From Verpa conica (taxonomy: Eukaryota; Ascomycota; Pezizomycetes; Pezizales; Morchellaceae), in the NCBI GenBank assembly GCA_033030425.1, contig JAUFSD010000022.1, positions 124,001-188,000 on the forward strand: a DNA stretch of 64,000 bases, read 5' to 3'. Shown piece by piece: positions 37,292 to 48,900 of the stretch. The notes under the pieces were generated by a model that did no database searches, was not told the DNA's origin, and saw nothing but the letters and a program-made list of their open reading frames with translations. The position numbers were made by a program, and so were the translations under genes. Within the stretch, counting starts at the first letter, position 1; every line of letters starts with the position of its first letter.

Positions 37292-39018
37292 ATGGCGAAA
37301 TTCTTTCGAAAACGTTCAATCAGAGCACGGGATGATCAAGTCACGAACGCGTCTAATTTGACACTGCGAGAATCAATAGTCCCGTTATGTTTGGTCACGA
37401 TTCTGTTTTTCTTATGGGTATGCTATCTCTCATGACTTTGGATGAACTGGTGGGGTAGTGGTGGTGATTATATTGTTAGTCTAATATTGACATCTCTTTT
37501 GCTGGATCATAGGGTTTCGCGTACGGATTACTTGATGTCCTTAACAAGCATTTTCAAACCACATTAGGGATCACCCGTTCCAGATCTTCGGGCCTTCAAG
37601 CAGCTTACTTTGGGTGAGTTGGATCCCGTCGATGAGACCCCTCTTGAGCGCGTTTGCTTACCCCGGGGATCTTCTAGCGCGTATCCGATTGCTTCGTTGA
37701 CCTATGGAGGCTACATCCTTCGGAAGTTTGGCTACAAGGCTACATTCATGCTTGGGTTGACACTATATGGAATTGGAGCATTGATGTTCTGGCCAGCGGG
37801 TCTGAAACGCTCATTTGGGGTACTTGATTCCCCCCTCAGCAGTATTCCTGAGCAACAACTAACATAGCGTAGGGTTTTTGTGGAGCAACATTCATTATCG
37901 GATCTGGACTTGGAACACTAGAGTCTGCTGCGAATCCATACCTCGCGGTATGCGGTCCTCCAAAATACTCCGAGATGCGTCTCAACTTTGCGCAAGCCGT
38001 CCAGGCAGTCGGAACTGTTGTTGGTCCTGTACTCGCATCACAGGTGTTTTTCAAGAATGTCTCGGAGAACTCGCTTGAGAGCGTTCAGTGGGTCTATCTT
38101 GGAATCGCAATCTTCGTGTTTATTCTCGCGGGTGTGTTTTATATCTCGACGATTCCTGAGATCACAGATGCGGATATGGAGAGGCAGATGGAGAAGACAG
38201 GAGGTGTATTCACGGAGGATGATGCGAAGCCATTGAGTAAGCATTACCAGCTGTGGTGGGGCGCTTTCTCGCAGTTTTGCTATGTTGGTGCTCAAGGTAA
38301 TTACTCCATTCTCTCTCTGATAAGCGGGGCTAATTGCGGTTTATAGTCGGTATTGCCGGATACTTTGTAAACTACGTGGTTGAGGTTCGAAAGGGCACCA
38401 CATCAGCTGCTGGAGCCAACTTTTTGGCAGGTGCACAGGGCTGTTTCGCAGTTGGACGGTTCCTAGGAGTGTTCTTGATGAAGTTCATCAACCCTAGAAA
38501 GGTCTTCTTGGTCTATTTCACCTTTGTCATTGCGTTTCAAGCAGCCAGTATCGGTACAACAGGTAATGCTGGAATGGGTACGTCAATCTTATAAAATCTC
38601 CTTGTATACGGTAGTATTGGAACTAATTTCAATAATAGCTTGCTTGATGCTCGTCCTCTTCTTCGAGTCCATCTGCTTCCCTACAATCTTTACTTTAGCC
38701 ATCCGTGGTCTCGGTAAACACACCAAGACCGGTTCGACCATCGTTATTGCGTCAATCATCGGCGGCGCTATTGTACCCCCATTACTTGCGGTCACTGCAG
38801 ACCACTTTAATAACACTGGAACTGCTATGTTCGTGCCGTTGATTTTCTTCGTCGTCGCATACAGTTTCCCCATCGGGGTCAACTTCCACGGTCCTACAAA
38901 GAGGCTCATGGACGGTTTCCTGGAGAGTAAAGTTGGGCTAGAAAATACTGGAAAGGAGGATATTGAGAAGGCCGAGTTCGAGGGCGTTGAAGATATCGAG
39001 ATGAAGCCGAAAGAATAA
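37292..39018 (+). CDS. L-fucose permease-type MFS transporter (FHS family)
   Basis: The product resembles the fucose:H+ symporter family of the major facilitator superfamily (bacterial FucP). Six exons fit in phase: 37292-37417, 37513-37613, 37678-37819, 37873-38296, 38347-38577 and 38639-39018 (467 aa). Family-specific text includes FFLWGFAYGLLDVLNKHFQ across the first intron and GLQAAYFGAYPIASLTYGGY across the second. Further motifs are FIIGSGLGTLESAANPYLAV, RLNFAQAVQAVGTVVGP and FESICFPTIFTLAIRGLGKH. There are about 12 hydrophobic spans, and the C-terminal tail is acidic and cytosolic. The ATG was chosen because it opens exon 1 with a basic N-terminus just before span 1. It lies 473 bp upstream of an ARA2-like dehydrogenase on the same strand. 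Related transporters also carry other 6-deoxy- or D-sugars, so L-fucose is the likeliest substrate but is not proven. Confidence 0.9.
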
Positions 39019-39491
39019 GGCTTTTTTCTATATCTTTATTTGTTTTTGTCGTTTGTTTATGCCCTCGGTTGGCCATTTATATTTATCTATAGCATTGTTA
39101 TGAGTCCCAATGTATGAAATGAATTAGGGGGTTCATTAGACCCCACAATACCCCGCAAAAACTTTTGTTAATAGGCTATCACGTATTGATTCTTTATGAG
39201 ACCTCCGGCGGTCAGTACTGTTGGGCCATTGTTACACCAATCGACAGGAAGAGCTATTCGGACGATTATTACTAGCTGTAACCCCGCAGCCAAGCTTCGG
39301 TATAATATTCAGCCTGATATCCCGGCAGCAAATGATGATACTTTAGTACTATCGTGGAACTGCCGAATACATAGACTCTCCCAAACCTCTCAAGCCTTCC
39401 CGCCTTCCCAACCTCAAATGTAGCCTTTTTACTATACCCCCCAGCAAATTCACATAACTCTCCTAATTCAATTCCCTTCACAAACACCACA

Positions 39492-40532
39492 ATGGCATCT
39501 ACCCCCTCCCCCCGGCCTAAGCTGTCAACCCTCCTGCCACCAATGATCCTCGGCGGTGGTGTTTATAACACCCAAATGAACCCGGACCCTTCTATTCTCC
39601 CGGTACGCTCTCTTGTCGCGCGCGCGTTTGAGCTCGGGATCACAGCAATCGATACATCCCCCTACTACGGGCCCTCCGAGATCCTCATCGGCGACGCGCT
39701 CGCCCACTCCGGACGAAAGCGGAGCGAATACATCCTCATGACCAAAGCGGGAAGAATAAAGGAGCTCGAATTCGACTACTCCCCCGCCTGGATCAGGAAG
39801 AGCGTTGAGAGGAGTCTAGGGAGACTAAAGACAAGTTACCTAGACGTGGTATTTTGCCACGATGTCGAGTTCGTGTCTCGGGCGTCTATGATGGGTGCTG
39901 TGAGAACGCTCTTCGAATTGGTTGACGAGGGGAAGATCCGGTATGTCGGTATCTCCGGGTACCCTCCCGTTATATTAGCGGAGCTAGCGGTGGCCGTCAA
40001 GAAGACATTGGGGAGACCAGTCGATGTGGTGCAGAGTTACTGCCATTATAATCTACAGAACGAGAAGCTGGCCGCGTCGTTACCGCGGCTGAAGGATGAG
40101 GGTGGGGTAGACGTGGTGATCAATGCTTCCCCGTTGAGTATGAAGTTGCTCTCTGGGAGCTTTCCGGGTGACTTTCATCCGGCTCCTCGGGCGTTACAGG
40201 AGGCGTGTGTGGCGGCGCATAGGTGGTGCCAAGAGCGCGGGGAGACCCTGCCAGGAGTGGCGATGCGGTGGGCGTTCGCAAAGTGGCAGGGACCTACGAT
40301 TAGTGGTGCGAGCTATGTGGAGGAACTTGAGGAGAATGTGAAGGCGTTTAGGGAAATGACGAGTAATAAGGAGGGCGCCCTGGGGAAGTACACGGATTCT
40401 AGTGTGGATAAGCTGGCGGTGGAGAGGATGGAGCCGTTATGGAAAGGGGTGAGGGAGATCCTTGGGGAGTATGTGGATTGGAGTTGGGAGAGCCCTCCAA
40501 AGGGCTGGAAGGTAGGGGAAAGCAAGTTGTAG
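39492..40532 (+). CDS. D-arabinose/L-fucose dehydrogenase-like aldo-keto reductase
   Basis: An intronless gene of 346 aa. The fold is an aldo-keto reductase of the ARA2 / L-galactose dehydrogenase group. Known members oxidise D-arabinose, L-fucose or L-galactose to the 1,4- or 1,5-lactone with NAD(P)+. The catalytic tetrad is visible: Asp and Tyr in IDTSPYYGPSE (about residues 54-64), Lys in LMTKAGR and His in VFCHDVEF. RYVGISGYPP and the C-terminal cofactor region (PTISGASYVEEL) also match. The start at 39492 sits in a good context (CACAATGGC) and gives family length. It is codirectional with the fucose-permease-type transporter. A lactone hydrolase lies just beyond, so the product of this enzyme would be the natural substrate of that hydrolase. 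An erythroascorbate-type role, as for yeast Ara2, is the main alternative. Confidence 0.88.
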   Translation: MASTPSPRPKLSTLLPPMILGGGVYNTQMNPDPSILPVRSLVARAFELGITAIDTSPYYGPSEILIGDALAHSGRKRSEYILMTKAGRIKELEFDYSPAWIRKSVERSLGRLKTSYLDVVFCHDVEFVSRASMMGAVRTLFELVDEGKIRYVGISGYPPVILAELAVAVKKTLGRPVDVVQSYCHYNLQNEKLAASLPRLKDEGGVDVVINASPLSMKLLSGSFPGDFHPAPRALQEACVAAHRWCQERGETLPGVAMRWAFAKWQGPTISGASYVEELEENVKAFREMTSNKEGALGKYTDSSVDKLAVERMEPLWKGVREILGEYVDWSWESPPKGWKVGESKL

Positions 40533-42535
40533 TAATATAAAGATGTTATGTTATAGATTATTTTCTCAAACTGAAGGCTCCTGAAAATAAAAACAGTATC
40601 AACGATCGAGAGTACAGGTTCCCACTTAGAAAACATACGTACACATAGTCTTGAAATTGTGATGATAGTTATATAATGTTACATATATATTGGCAAGCAC
40701 GAGTATTCAATACTTGTACTCTTTTAATACTTGACTGGAATCACGCTCCAGCTGAGAGTCAAAGTACTTCGAGACCAACCCAGTTATACAAATATAAATA
40801 TAGTCATACATGTATACACATTGCATGCATAGCCAAAGTCATCTTATATCCAGCAAAACATTTAGAGATCTTGCCTCTAGGCTCAAGATAGTAGCTAAAA
40901 CTAAATAAAAAACTAATCCTATATTTAATTTGGAAATATATTCACAATAAATCACTCGATTTTAATCTTCCTGTAGAACGAGTCACCCCTAGTTGGGCAC
41001 AGTGTAGGTATATTAGTAGGGAAAAAGAAACAATAGGATTCTTGGAGGTCCATGGAGGCGAGGGTATCTAGAGTAGGTCCTTCCAGCACCCCTAGAGCAC
41101 CAAATAGATGACCTATACTTTGTTTAATCCGTTAAGTACATAACGCCTAGTACCTAAGTTCTGAATATAATACTCTCACAATGCGTAACAATTAGAACAT
41201 CAAAAAGAAACATAATCTCTTGTACCTCTACAACCGCCTAATAATAAAATAGCACAAGTCCCCCAATTGGTACTTTTGGTCACTATGTATTTATCATTTA
41301 AGATTTTCTGTACTTAGAAACTTTCATCGATATACTTTAGAGTACATTATACATCACAAGTAAAAAAAAAAATTCATCTTAACTATAACTCAAAGTACAA
41401 CAGGAAAAGCGGCAGTCAGGTTTAGGTGAAAAAGATCGATCCATCACTGATCCGTATTCTTTAGCGTAACTTTATTCTAAAGATCACCTGGCTCTTATAG
41501 GGTAAAAGCATTCCCCTCTTCCCCTAACTGGTATAGCCTTCGCAGCCAGGGGTTTCTCTGACTGATTTATTGTGGGCTAGGGCTAACAACATAATATTAG
41601 ACAATGGGGATTGTTCTTTGAGGGCCATTAAGTATGATAAGAGTTTCTAGACATGACTTTCTCCGTTGTTTTATTTAACCCTAGTAGAACATAACTCCCT
41701 GGCAAGTAACGAATAAATATATACTGTCTATCCATTCCAGGCTTTATAAGAGGGCTTCACAGTGTCGATGAAAAATCTTCGTTACAAGGAGTCCTAGCTG
41801 GAGTGCATATATAGTGGTGCAGGTAGGTATCCCTATACTTAATTCGAAGATCAGCAGGAACTTTAAAGGGGTACATTATACTAGTCTCGCACAAGTCTTG
41901 ATATCAACTCCCATTAATACCAGGTTAAGCACGTGTCAGATGTAAAATAACTCCCGGCTGGTCATGTACCGGTACCCCAAACTTCAGGTTCTTTGTGAGC
42001 TCGACTGGAAAGCCCACTAGGCTGAGTGTGTTATTTATATAGTGTGATAACTCTATATGTCTAGGTTTATGCCTGTAGCCATGGAGTTGTTGATGGACTG
42101 CGCAAGGTTTGGGCCCTGGGATATATTCTACCTCCGTCAGATAACCTTTTAAAACAATTAATTAAGGTTCGCCTAAAAAAAAAATCGCCTACAACCCTAT
42201 AACCCCTCTGAATATCCATAATCAAATCACGTATATAGTACGATGAATTTGCCACATGAAGAATATAGGACGGTAGGGGGGCCCGGGGGAAGATTATAAT
42301 CAATCGACTATAGAGACATACTTTATAGTCATGGGAGAACATTTTCCCGCCGCATATATAAAACAGTGGATTAAGAAGATAATGTACGTTATCATATCAG
42401 CCCACTTCCCCACGGCAGATTTACGGAACATGCACACGGTGTGACGGCCCGCCTCTTCGAAACCGTTGACATCGGCAATTAATGTACCTTTTTTTTTTTT
42501 CGTTTTAATTTATCTATGTACACTACATGTAGTAA

Positions 42536-42552
42536 CCGACCGACCGACCGAC
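42536..42552. repeat. GACC tetranucleotide microsatellite
   Basis: Four tandem CCGA/GACC units in non-coding DNA. Confidence 0.75.
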
Positions 42553-43084
42553 AGCGCCGGAGGAAGACCCAACCCAGGAAAATGACCTGCAGGATCGTGC
42601 CTGGTATTTTAAATGTGGGGTAAAACCTCCGAGGAATGTATATCCAAATCGGTCCTGACAGGCCTAACCGAATACAAGAGGCCAATTAAAAGAGTGATTA
42701 TTCATGACTTGATTGGGGCGTATATAGAATGTGTAGATATAAAGCCTATGTATTGATTAGAGCCACCAATTAAGCGACGATAGATGAACATCCCGCGCGC
42801 ATGGGATATACTGAACCGAAGAGGTTGGAAGAGGAGACGTACTGTGAAACATTTTAAGGTGATGGAAAGTGCATGAAGATTCTATCTATATATGACGTAC
42901 TATCGCATGGTTCAATGATCATACATTATGCGCTCTGCAGAGGATGAAAAGTACATTGTATATACCCCAACCCTGACTAGAAAATAAACATAAAAAATTA
43001 CCTCCCCCCCACTTATACTTCCCCGTAGTTCTAATCCCTTCCCAAAATCGGGCCCTACTATAGTTACAGAAAGAAATAAACAAA

Positions 43085-43135
43085 AGAAAAAAAATAGTAC
43101 AAAAAAAAAAAAATAGTACAAAAAAAAAAAAAAAA
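43085..43135. repeat. A-tract direct repeat (TAGTAC flanked by poly-A)
   Basis: Two copies of TAGTAC are each preceded and followed by runs of 8-16 A. It is low-complexity DNA just downstream of the rhodopsin-domain gene stop. Confidence 0.7.
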
Positions 43136-43161
43136 GTCCACCTCCCACGAAACCCTAACCC

Positions 43162-44600
43162 TTAACCAATTGTTTTCCCTTCACTGCTATGTATCGACTC
43201 CACCTCCACCCGGACATCTGTAGTCCTGATGATCCCAGTGCCATGAATGATCGACTCCTCACTCTCGTTATCTCCCTTGGGCCCCTTGATGATTGTTGCT
43301 TGAATATGTGGTTGATTACTCGTGCCGTGGTATGGACGATCAGATTTATCATTCTCTAGAGAGCCAAGAGCGTACGCCTGTCCTCGAGAACGGGATTGAC
43401 CGCCGTAGTTATAGATCTTTCCTTGGCTGTTTGGACCATAACGGGAACCAAGAGAGGACCCGAGAAGCCTGGGGAAGTTGACGGCGAAGAACGGTTTCAG
43501 TGAAGGGACGGAAGCGCAGACGATTGCGAGACTGCATTCGATTCCAGACCAGAAAAATCCGGTTTGAACTGTTTTTGAGAAGTTAGTTGGAATTTAAACT
43601 ACGCAAGAGAAGTGAGACATACAGGTTGGGTCCGTGACAGTCGGGTTGTACATGTTAAGAATGGATTGTAGTCGTACGATACTGATGGCACAAACACTAT
43701 GAGACACAAGTTAGCGTATGTTTCGGCGTCCCTTATTACGGAGAACATACAATCCTCCCAAGCTGAATAGTGAGATTAATGCAATCTTCTTTCGGGTATT
43801 GATTTTCAAATTCCAAACCATTGGGATGGGCAGAAGCAACACGGCAAAATCAGAGGCGATGTTGAGACATGCTGAACTGATGAAAAAGGCCTTTTGATTC
43901 ATGCATCTCCCCCCAGGTATACTTGTATCCCAGATATAAGCAATTGGGGTGCATTGAAAAAAGTCGGCAAAGAATATCGATACAGTGAGAGCAATGTTAA
44001 TGCCGATAAGTGCTTGAACCGTCATTCGAAAAGGTCCGCTCACGGACAAGCGGTGGTAAAATAAGAGTATCGAAAGTTTTGTAAGTGCTAGAATTGGGTG
44101 GTAGACGAGCTGATTGGCAAAGTCCATCTAGAAGGAAAATTTTGTCAGTCTCATTGAATGTTTAAAGGTGTCAGCTCAGTTACCTTTTTGCCCAATGTGC
44201 CATAATCTTTGACGATGTCCCAAACGTGCATCCCAAAGCTGTAGTATTTCACAACTAAGGACTGTTAGCAATGCTATAGACAAAATATGGGTATAATATG
44301 ATAGAATGTACCAAGTGAGTTGGTCACTGTTGAAGCCAGAAGATTGATTGTCGCAGCAAGAATAAGCCAATCATCTATCACGAGATCTATTATCAGCACC
44401 CATTCCCACGCACTTTTTAGTATCGAAAGAAACTCACCCGCTCCAAGCTTTCGAATAATATACACTCTCGTCCAAAATCTCAATCCTACTACTATAACGG
44501 CAAAGATCGAAAACCCGATAAAGATACCAATGATCATGGGACCTTTGTTTTCTGGGTTGATTGTATTTGGCGGGGGCCAAGAGGAAGGTCGTGAAGCCAT
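43162..44600 (-). CDS. Fungal rhodopsin-domain integral membrane protein
   Basis: This is a seven-span membrane protein of the fungal rhodopsin-domain family (PF20684-like), common in Pezizomycotina and of largely unknown function. Six exons on the reverse strand fit in phase: 44600-44438, 44386-44312, 44254-44184, 44127-43751, 43696-43623 and 43568-43162 (388 aa). Family landmarks are LRFWTRVYIIRKLGADLVIDDWLI across intron 1, SFGMHVWDIVKDYG, YHPILALTKLSILLFYHRL, FFQCTPIAYIWD, a Gly-Arg-Cys loop, LLPIPMVWNL, LGGFVCAISIVRLQSI across intron 4, and FFWSGIECSLAIVCASVPSL. The C-terminal 90 residues are hydrophilic and Ser/Gly-rich. The ATG at 44600 matches the usual short N-terminus; in-frame sequence upstream lacks similarity. 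Retinal binding is not expected for this family. Confidence 0.87.
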
Positions 44601-46890
44601 ACTGATTTCTCTTTTTCCAGCAGTTGTTGTTTGTATAATGGGATGAGTGCAGTCCCAGGTCCAGTCGTATGCAAAGCCTATCGCTAATTTCAATGCCGCT
44701 AATATGCTGCACAGCCCATATGTCAAGTTACAAAAGCGAGAGAAAATGATGCCCAATAAAGCCGAGTGCCGTAAAAGTGAGGGAAGATATATGGGTGCCA
44801 AATAATCCAAGTCGCTTCCCCGCCTAGGTCCCTTGCATGTATGCTGCCTGGCCTTCTTATATGAAGCTTTGGATGTTGACACACTTCTCCGCATGGGAAA
44901 GGCAAATTATTTCACTACACATGGTTTTTTTTTCTTTCCCCTTCTAGATTTTAGGCTGTACATAGATGACATGTATTCTAGTTTCGGCTCTCGGTAGGCA
45001 AGCTTACATCTAGAAATATATGCCGCTGGCAGCTTAAAGGCAACGTAGCCAAGGCCCAATGGAAAGCGAGTTTTTAAGACAAGAATCGAGTGATTGTGAG
45101 ACCCTTAACTGAAGAGGATATATTTTTGTTCCAAGAAATAGCCGAAGCCATGACTAAAAACTGCAGAGCTTGGTAGATAGGAGCGTCACCGGCAGAGCCT
45201 AGAGATACAAGTTTTCCGGAAGCTCAAGAGTAACCCTGGCCACCTCCCAGACCTAGGCAGAATCAATCAGCTGGATGTGACATGAATTACGGTCCATGCG
45301 CGCAAGGGGAATCTCTGCGTGGAGATCAAGAGCAGCTAGACACACAGTATCCATGTTTCAGATCAGTCAGGTCTTGCATTAGCGTATCAAAAGTAGGCAC
45401 TCAGGTAAGACTGCCACCAACCAGTTGACAGGAAACCGCCCTTCAAATATACGCAACGTGGGAAGGAAAACTACATGCCGGAGCCCGCAAACATTTAGGG
45501 GACCTGCAGCAATATTTAATGTATTATTATTCTGAATTGACCGCACGCGCAGCCAATTTATTCTAGACTACCTAGGCGGGGGAATCTCGGTAGAGCACAA
45601 GTATGCATAACGGAGCTCTTGGCCGCAGAACGCACGGTAAGTAGTAAAATCACGGTAATTCCAGGGGCTCCCTGCCCTGGACCCGACTAGTAATCAAGTG
45701 TTGCAGCAGTATCACAAGCGGAACGTATTGCTTACCGTATCCAGGAACCGTACCTAACATCCCGCAGAGAAGGCCGACTTCCTGAAAGGCTATATTACTA
45801 TTTGCTAGCGATGATAAGAATAATTTCCCAGTGCCTAGAAGGAACCCATAGAGAATTGTGGCGCTGAAAGGCTTACCAGACTCAGTAATGATGGCCCCCC
45901 TGAGCAACTAAGTTCAACACACCTCCCAGAAGGCAATGCCTAATTGAATTGCAAGACACACGGAAGGATATAATTCAGCAGAAGGGGTTGCCAAGTAATG
46001 TTGACTACCACTATCTCCGCATCCCAATATGGCTATACACGGTTGAGTAATCTAATTTATAAATATTCCCCTGCGGTAGTTTCTCCTAAAGTTAATAAAA
46101 AAGACCATTCGGGTTATTAGCTACCGCATACCATTGAATAGCTGGCTCCTGCAAATCCACATGCGTGAGGTTCTGCGTTACTCCGAGGTTACATTGAGGT
46201 ATATTCAATATCCCCCCCGTACAATATCGATTCGCACTCCCTTGCTCATCACTTTCCCGTCTTCGAGACCCAGCCCGTTAGATCTTGTAGTACGATATCT
46301 AGTCGCTAACGCAGTTCGAACTACGAACGAGTGCGGCTGTCGCTTACCCGATCACCAGAAACCTATTGTTATACCTGATTAGTCCTGGATTCTTTTAATG
46401 AGCCTGGGCTATTGGCGAAGCTCCCATGGATCGGCCCACCCGGAACCCGTTATTATGGCCTCTGGAGACCCTAACCTGAGACCTATAGAACCCTCCATCC
46501 CTTTTTGTCTGTGTAGGATTTACTAGACCTATAGCTATGCGGTTACTTACACGCTTGTAACGCCTCGCCTTTACCGCATAGACTTAATAGAAGGCTTTGA
46601 TGATTTGAAATTTGGATCCACTTCTCCGTTTATCCTAAGCTCCTACGTGTGCCCGCCCGCTCGGAGATCTCCTTTTGGATTGAAAAGGGAATCCGGCATC
46701 GTAAGGTCAATGGATTCATACCTAAAGATATCGACTTTGTATTTCCATAAATTCTCGCCTTCCTCCCTGAGAGAAGTCTACAACGTGGCCTACCTATTCA
46801 TCCTATTCATCCACGTTTTTCCCCTCGTTTACCCACGTGTCGAGACTCTTCTCTCAAGTCAGCCCTTTACAAAAGAACATTACGGAAGCA
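44601..46890. other. Non-coding stretch of 2.3 kb
   Basis: I found no supported gene. The minus frame at 45650-45907 is hydrophobic (ATILYGFLLGTGKLFLSSLA) and might be a decayed transporter piece, but no other exon joins it. The final 90 bp form the leader of the oxidase gene. Confidence 0.4.
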
Positions 46891-48900
46891 ATGCCGAACA
46901 TTATGTCTACCCAACGCACTGGTAGCTGGAAACTTGCTGCGGTTGCACTCTTCCTCACTGGAGTACTTGCGATCCCCGCGCCTGATGCTACCACCACCAC
47001 CACCGATGCTGTTGCCAACAGTTCCGCGACTACGGAACCATTTCCGTACGAGACTTTGATCTTGACAGATGCCGATGTTGAGGATTACCCCGAATTGAGC
47101 TTCGATGATGTTACCTACACCGACAACTCCTCTGCCACAACAAAGCGCTCAGTGTCCTCCTGTAAGGTCATTCCTACTGACAATGCTTGGCCCTCTAAGA
47201 CCGTCTGGAAGATTGTAAACCTCCTCACTGGAAATGGTCTTATCCCAACTGTTCCTTTGGCCGCACCTTGCTATAATGGAGATTACTACAACGCAACAAG
47301 ATGTGCTGAGATTACTGCTAGCTGGACCGATTCGGACTTGCAGTATGTGTTTACCCTTCCTAGTAATACTTGATGGATTCTAACTACGGGTGTGAATGTA
47401 TAGTGAGCAGGACCCTACCTCAATCATGTCTCCCTTCTTCCAGGGTCTTTCCTGCTTGCCAACCACTGATCCTACAGGATCCTGCACACTCGGGGGGTAC
47501 CCGAACTATGTGATTAAGGCTACTAGTGTATTGGATATTCAGGTTGCGGTCAACTTTGCAAGGAACTTCAACCTTAGACTTGTTGTCAAGAACACTGGTA
47601 ATTACCAACTCATGCAGCCCTGATTAATAGTAGATGCTAATACTCACTAGGTCACGACTTCTCTGGAAAGTCATCTGGTGGTAACTCGTTGAGTGTCTGG
47701 ACCCATTACTTTCAGAACATCAACTACTACCCCCACTTCAATCGTCTTGGATACTCTGGCCCGGCTTTCAAGGTCGGCTCTGGTGTTGTGGGCCGTGACA
47801 TCTACAAGGCCGCCAAAGACCGGGGCCTAATGGTTGTTGGAGGAGAGGGTATGACTGTCGGATATGCCGGTGGGTATCTTCAGGGCGGTGGTCACTCTCC
47901 CCTCTCAAGTATCCTGGGAATGGGAGCCGACCACATTTTGGAGTACGAAGTTGTTACTGGAGACGGACGTTTTGTCACTGCAAACGCCAACAAGAATTCT
48001 GATCTCTTCTGGGCTCTCCGCGGCGGTGGAGGTTCCACCTTCGGAATTGTCACTTCTGTTATTGTCAAGGCATACCCCGATATACCAGTCACCACCATCA
48101 CCTTCAGCTTTTCATCCACCAACTACGATGCATACTGGGATGCTGTCAAAGTCTACTTCCAAAACTTCGTCACCATGGCCGATGCCGGCGTCTACTCGTA
48201 CTTCAGCGTCTTTAACGGCACCTTCAACATGTCACCCTTCTTCGCACCAAACCTTTCCGCCACCCAAGCCACCGCTCTCCTCCAGCCCCTCTTCGACAAG
48301 CTCGACGAGCACAACATCGCCTACACCCCCACAGTCACCGAGCACTCCTCCTTCTACACCGCCTGGCAAGGCAACTTCCCCAAAGAACAAGTCGGCCAGA
48401 CCTCCATGCAGACCGCATCCCGTCTCTTCCCCCGCGCAAACTGGGCCAACGAGGAGATATTCGAGGAGACGTTTGCCGCCATCAAATCTGTCATTGCAGC
48501 ACAAAGCATGCTCCTCGCCTTCAACATGAAGAACGAGTTCCCTAACGGCGCCACCCCGGACAACTCTGTCAACCCTGCATGGAGACAGTCCGTCATGCAC
48601 GCTATTGTCGCTACCTCATGGGCTGCCGACGCTACTGCCGCAGAGATCCAGGCTGCTCGTGATGACCTCACTAATGTCCAGATGCAGAAGTGGAGGGATG
48701 TTACACCGGGCTCTGGAGCATACCTTGGTGAGTCGGATATCCTTGAGCCAAACTTCCAACAGGCGTTCTATGGATCAAACTATGATCGTCTTTACGCACT
48801 TAAGCAGAGGTTCGACCCTAAGGGTGTCTTCTACGCTGCTACTGGTGTTGGGAGTGAGGACTGGACTCTTGACTCTAGCTCTCGTCTCTGCCGTAACTAA
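46891..48900 (+). CDS. Secreted FAD-linked oxidase, PCMH / berberine-bridge type
   Basis: The product is a secreted flavin oxidase of the PCMH FAD-binding fold with a C-terminal BBE segment, close to fungal isoamyl-alcohol-oxidase-like proteins. These oxidise alcohols, sugars or secondary metabolites and release H2O2. Exons are 46891-47342, 47404-47597 and 47651-48900 (631 aa). Residues 1-27 form a signal peptide (core [16 protein letters not shown]). A Thr/Ser-rich pro-region and a KR site near residue 90 follow. The FAD-attachment His is in [15 protein letters not shown], read across intron 2. [30 protein letters not shown] and the BBE-like end [15 protein letters not shown] follow. Where bicovalent relatives have Cys (GGECPTVG), this protein has GGEGMTVG, so only the His link to FAD is expected. 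An alternative ATG lies 12 nt downstream. Substrate unknown. Confidence 0.9.

Larger units (their letters stand above)
40533..43161. other. Gene-free stretch of 2.6 kb
   Basis: I see no gene. It is AT-rich, with a (GACC)n run at 42536-42552 and an A-rich direct repeat at 43085-43135. A short telomere-like string (AAACCCTAACCCTTAACC) at 43150-43167 overlaps the stop of the next gene. Confidence 0.5.

Noticed and set aside
45650..45907. Hydrophobic minus-strand frame resembling a transporter fragment
   Set aside because: It is only 85 codons, has no MFS signature and nothing continues it on either side.
47864..48529. Plus-strand 221-aa frame inside the FAD oxidase gene
   Set aside because: It lies fully within exon 3 of the oxidase in another frame and is Ser/Pro/Thr-rich, typical of a shadow frame in a C-rich coding sequence.
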